Positions 62,054 to 64,000 of a stretch of 64,000 nucleotides of DNA are shown here, piece after piece. Both the position numbers and the translations under genes were made by a program. The notes under the pieces were generated by a model. That model saw nothing but the letters and a program-made list of their open reading frames with translations. It did no database searches and was not told the origin of the DNA. The stretch is taken from assembly GCF_035270045.1 (NCBI RefSeq), contig NZ_DATFIP010000014.1:1-64000 (forward strand). The letters run 5' to 3'. The first letter of the stretch is position 1. Every line of letters starts with the position of its first letter. Origin of the DNA: Salibaculum sp035270045 (lineage in GTDB: Bacteria > Pseudomonadota > Alphaproteobacteria > Rhodobacterales > Rhodobacteraceae).

Positions 62054-63094
62054 ATGATGGCTGGATTTGCAAGTTTGTTTTCGTCGGACATGGCAATCGA
62101 CCTCGGGACGGCGAACACGCTGGTCTACGTCAAGGGACGCGGCGTGATCCTGTCCGAGCCGTCGGTTGTGGCCTACCACGTCAAGGACGGCGTCAAGAAG
62201 GTGCTGGCCGTTGGCGAGGACGCCAAGCTGATGCTGGGCCGGACGCCCGGGTCCATCGAGGCGATCCGCCCCATGCGCGAGGGGGTGATCGCCGATTTCG
62301 ACACCGCCGAGGAGATGATCAAGTACTTCATCCGCAAGGTGCACAAGCGCTCGACCTTTTCCAAGCCCAAGATCATCGTCTGCGTGCCCCACGGCGCGAC
62401 CCCGGTGGAAAAGCGTGCCATCCGCCAGTCGGTCTTGTCCGCCGGCGCCCGCCGCGCCGGGCTGATCGCCGAACCCATCGCCGCGGCGATCGGGTCGGGA
62501 ATGCCGATCACCGACCCCACCGGCAACATGGTCGTCGACATCGGCGGCGGCACCACCGAGGTGGCTGTGCTGTCGCTGGGCGACATCGTGTATGCCCGCT
62601 CGGTCCGCGTGGGCGGCGACCGGATGGATGAGTCGATCATCAATTACCTGCGCCGCCAGCACAACCTTCTGATCGGCGACAGCACCGCCGAGCGCATCAA
62701 GACCTCTATCGGGACTGCGCGCATGCCAGACGATGGACGCGGCCAGTCCATGCAGATCCGGGGCCGCGACCTGCTCAACGGTGTGCCCAAGGAAACCGAG
62801 ATCAGCCAGGCCCAGGTGGCCGAGGCGCTTGCCGAACCCGTTCAGCAGATCTGCGAGGCGGTGATGACCGCGCTGGAAGCGACCCCGCCCGACCTAGCGG
62901 CCGACATCGTCGACCGGGGCGTGATGCTGACGGGGGGTGGCGCGCTTCTGGGCCAATTGGACTTGGCCCTGCGCGAACAGACCGGCCTTGCCGTTTCGGT
63001 CGCAGACGAGAGCCTCAACTGCGTGGCGCTCGGCACCGGCAAAGCTCTGGAATACGAAAAGCAACTCCGGCACGTGATCGACTACGAAAGCTGA
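62054..63094 (+). CDS. mreB: Rod shape-determining protein MreB
   Basis: A 346-residue actin-like ATPase with the phosphate-1 motif AIDLGTANTLVYV, phosphate-2 VVDIGGGTTEVAV and LTGGGALLGQLD. It forms membrane-bound filaments that direct lateral cell-wall synthesis with MreC, MreD, PBP2 and RodA. The N-terminus FASLFSSDM is the usual amphipathic helix. mreC follows after a gap that contains an opposed gene. Confidence 0.97.
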   Translation: MMAGFASLFSSDMAIDLGTANTLVYVKGRGVILSEPSVVAYHVKDGVKKVLAVGEDAKLMLGRTPGSIEAIRPMREGVIADFDTAEEMIKYFIRKVHKRSTFSKPKIIVCVPHGATPVEKRAIRQSVLSAGARRAGLIAEPIAAAIGSGMPITDPTGNMVVDIGGGTTEVAVLSLGDIVYARSVRVGGDRMDESIINYLRRQHNLLIGDSTAERIKTSIGTARMPDDGRGQSMQIRGRDLLNGVPKETEISQAQVAEALAEPVQQICEAVMTALEATPPDLAADIVDRGVMLTGGGALLGQLDLALREQTGLAVSVADESLNCVALGTGKALEYEKQLRHVIDYES

Positions 63095-63116
63095 GAATGC
63101 CCCGGCACAGGGCGAT

Positions 63117-63494
63117 TCAGCGTCCCGACACCGACCAGACCGACAAGGCGGTTATGGCAACCAGAAGGATCACCGCGCCATCGATCAGCCGCCAGCGCGC
63201 GCCGGGCAACAGGGCCGCGACCAGCATGAGCGCGGCGACCAGGCCAAGCGCCAGCAGGCGCTGAGGCCCCGCATGAAGTTCCGTACCCATCACATAACGC
63301 GGCTGCCCGGGCGGATTGATCTGCGGCCCGATGATCTTCCATCCCAGATACAGCGCAAGCAGCAGCGCAAGCGCCGATGGAATGCGCGCCAGATTGCCAC
63401 CGGCCACAAGACGGGCCACCGCCAGAAGGGCAAGCGGAACAAGGGACCAAGCATGTTGGACAAGCAGCATGTGAAGCCCGGACAAGACAGACAC
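63117..63494 (-). CDS. Small membrane protein of unknown function
   Basis: A 125-residue protein with four predicted membrane helices (around WSLVPLALLAVARLVA, ALALLLALYLGWKIIG, LLALGLVAALMLVAALL and LIDGAVILLVAITALSVW). The start is GTG at 63494, or ATG at 63470. It lies between mreB and mreC but on the opposite strand. Its hydrophobic pattern is more regular than antisense ORFs nearby, so I think it is real. No family recognised. Confidence 0.6.
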   Translation of the reverse strand: MSVLSGLHMLLVQHAWSLVPLALLAVARLVAGGNLARIPSALALLLALYLGWKIIGPQINPPGQPRYVMGTELHAGPQRLLALGLVAALMLVAALLPGARWRLIDGAVILLVAITALSVWSVSGR

Positions 63495-63669
63495 TCTTCA
63501 ACCTTTACAATTTGTTGTCGGGCTGTTTCCACAACTTATAAAAAAATATCCCACGGTCCGTTCGGGGACAAGTCCACGACGGGCGGGCCGGGGTTGAGTG
63601 TGTCTGCCGCACAACATACTGAACGATTTGTCACTCAAATCCCGCGCAGCGACATGATATGGCCTGCCC

Positions 63670-64000
63670 ATGGCCCGTGACCGAAACGCCCAGGAAGACT
63701 TCGTCTCGCCGGTGCGCCGATTGCTGATCGGTGTCCTGGTGCTGCTGCTGCTGGGGCTGTTCCTGCTCTGGCGCATCGACAGCCCGCGCGTCGAACGTGT
63801 CCGCGCCGAGATCATCGACCGCGTCGTGCCCTCGTTCGAATGGGCCATGGCGCCAGTGACGGGGCTGGCCAACCTGGTGTCGGATTTCCAGTCCTACCAA
63901 CGGCTGGCCGAACAGAACCGCGACCTGCGCCGCGAACTGCAGGACATGAAGGCCTGGCGCGAGGCGGCGCTTCAACTGGAACAGGAAAACGCGGTGCTGC
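63670..64000 (+). CDS. mreC: Rod shape-determining protein MreC, N-terminal part (partial)
   Basis: The first 110 codons run to the window edge. The protein has a cytoplasmic start (MARDRNAQEDFVSPVRR), one membrane helix at about 18-37 (LLIGVLVLLLLGLFLLW), and then the periplasmic coiled coil (NLVSDFQSYQRLAEQNRDLR and onward), as in MreC. It is the partner of MreB in the elongasome. The start is the ATG at 63670. The 175 bp upstream, back to the opposed gene, include AT-rich DNA that may hold its promoter. Confidence 0.93.
   Translation, partial: MARDRNAQEDFVSPVRRLLIGVLVLLLLGLFLLWRIDSPRVERVRAEIIDRVVPSFEWAMAPVTGLANLVSDFQSYQRLAEQNRDLRRELQDMKAWREAALQLEQENAVL

Overview
The window is chromosomal DNA from a GC-rich alphaproteobacterium, most likely of the order Rhodobacterales (Roseobacter/Paracoccaceae type). 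The evidence is the set of gene neighbourhoods and families: DUF3572 beside a PleD-type diguanylate cyclase, DUF983 followed by a NUDIX hydrolase, an ECF sigma factor with a CpxP-like protein and an EF-hand protein, small Rhodobacterales-style conserved proteins, and mreB/mreC. Species cannot be named from the sequence. Coding density is very high, many genes overlap by 4 bp (ATGA, GTGA, TTGA), and I found no rRNA, tRNA, CRISPR array, prophage or intact insertion sequence. Almost all long ORFs antisense to the genes listed are GC-driven shadows.

Layout. 1-3.6 kb: the end of glyA, an MttB-superfamily methyltransferase, DUF3572 and pleD. 3.7-5.7 kb: an envelope/metal-stress type module (CpxP-like protein, small membrane protein that may be an anti-sigma factor, ECF sigma factor, EF-hand protein). 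5.9-13.6 kb: housekeeping genes (DUF983, NUDIX, DMT exporter, desaturase with DUF2061, an XRE regulator, rhomboid protease, inositol monophosphatase, and the divergent metR/metF pair with a recognisable MetR box). 13.7-14.6 kb: an orphan protein behind a palindromic operator-like site, then a decayed IS5-type transposase. 14.6-35.6 kb: dacB, nadD, a PAS-GGDEF-EAL protein, ettA, two cold-shock genes flanking trxC, the tesA/ybbA/ybbP set, gltX, a zincin-fold protease, a Tat-exported metallo-beta-lactamase-fold protein, a PfkB kinase, wrbA, nadE, a periplasmic 19-unit MORN protein and an EEP-family hydrolase.

35.6-47.3 kb: a cell-envelope region. opgH-opgG (osmoregulated periplasmic glucan synthesis) lie opposite a tightly coupled seven-gene operon: CDP-alcohol phosphatidyltransferase, membrane sulfatase/LTA-synthase-fold protein, YbhN-type flippase-like protein, a complete ABC importer with both permeases fused in one chain, and a glycosyltransferase. 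Together they look like a system that makes, modifies and possibly glycosylates a lipid or glucan head group. Its substrate is unknown, and this is the most interesting candidate system in the window.

47.5-56.7 kb: a carboxylate uptake and catabolism island. A periplasmic binding protein, histidine kinase and response regulator (TctDE type) are divergent from tctCBA, followed without gaps by a CaiB-family CoA-transferase, a citryl-CoA-lyase-like protein and an AbrB-family membrane protein. The inferred pathway is import, CoA activation, then aldol-type cleavage. An 11-bp-spaced direct repeat in the divergent promoter region is a candidate response-regulator site.

56.8-64 kb: an FeS-type photolyase/cryptochrome with an SDR gene, a histidine phosphatase, leuA preceded by an unannotated leucine-rich leader peptide and hairpins (attenuator), a weak hypothetical gene, mreB, an opposed small membrane-protein gene, and the start of mreC, which runs off the window.
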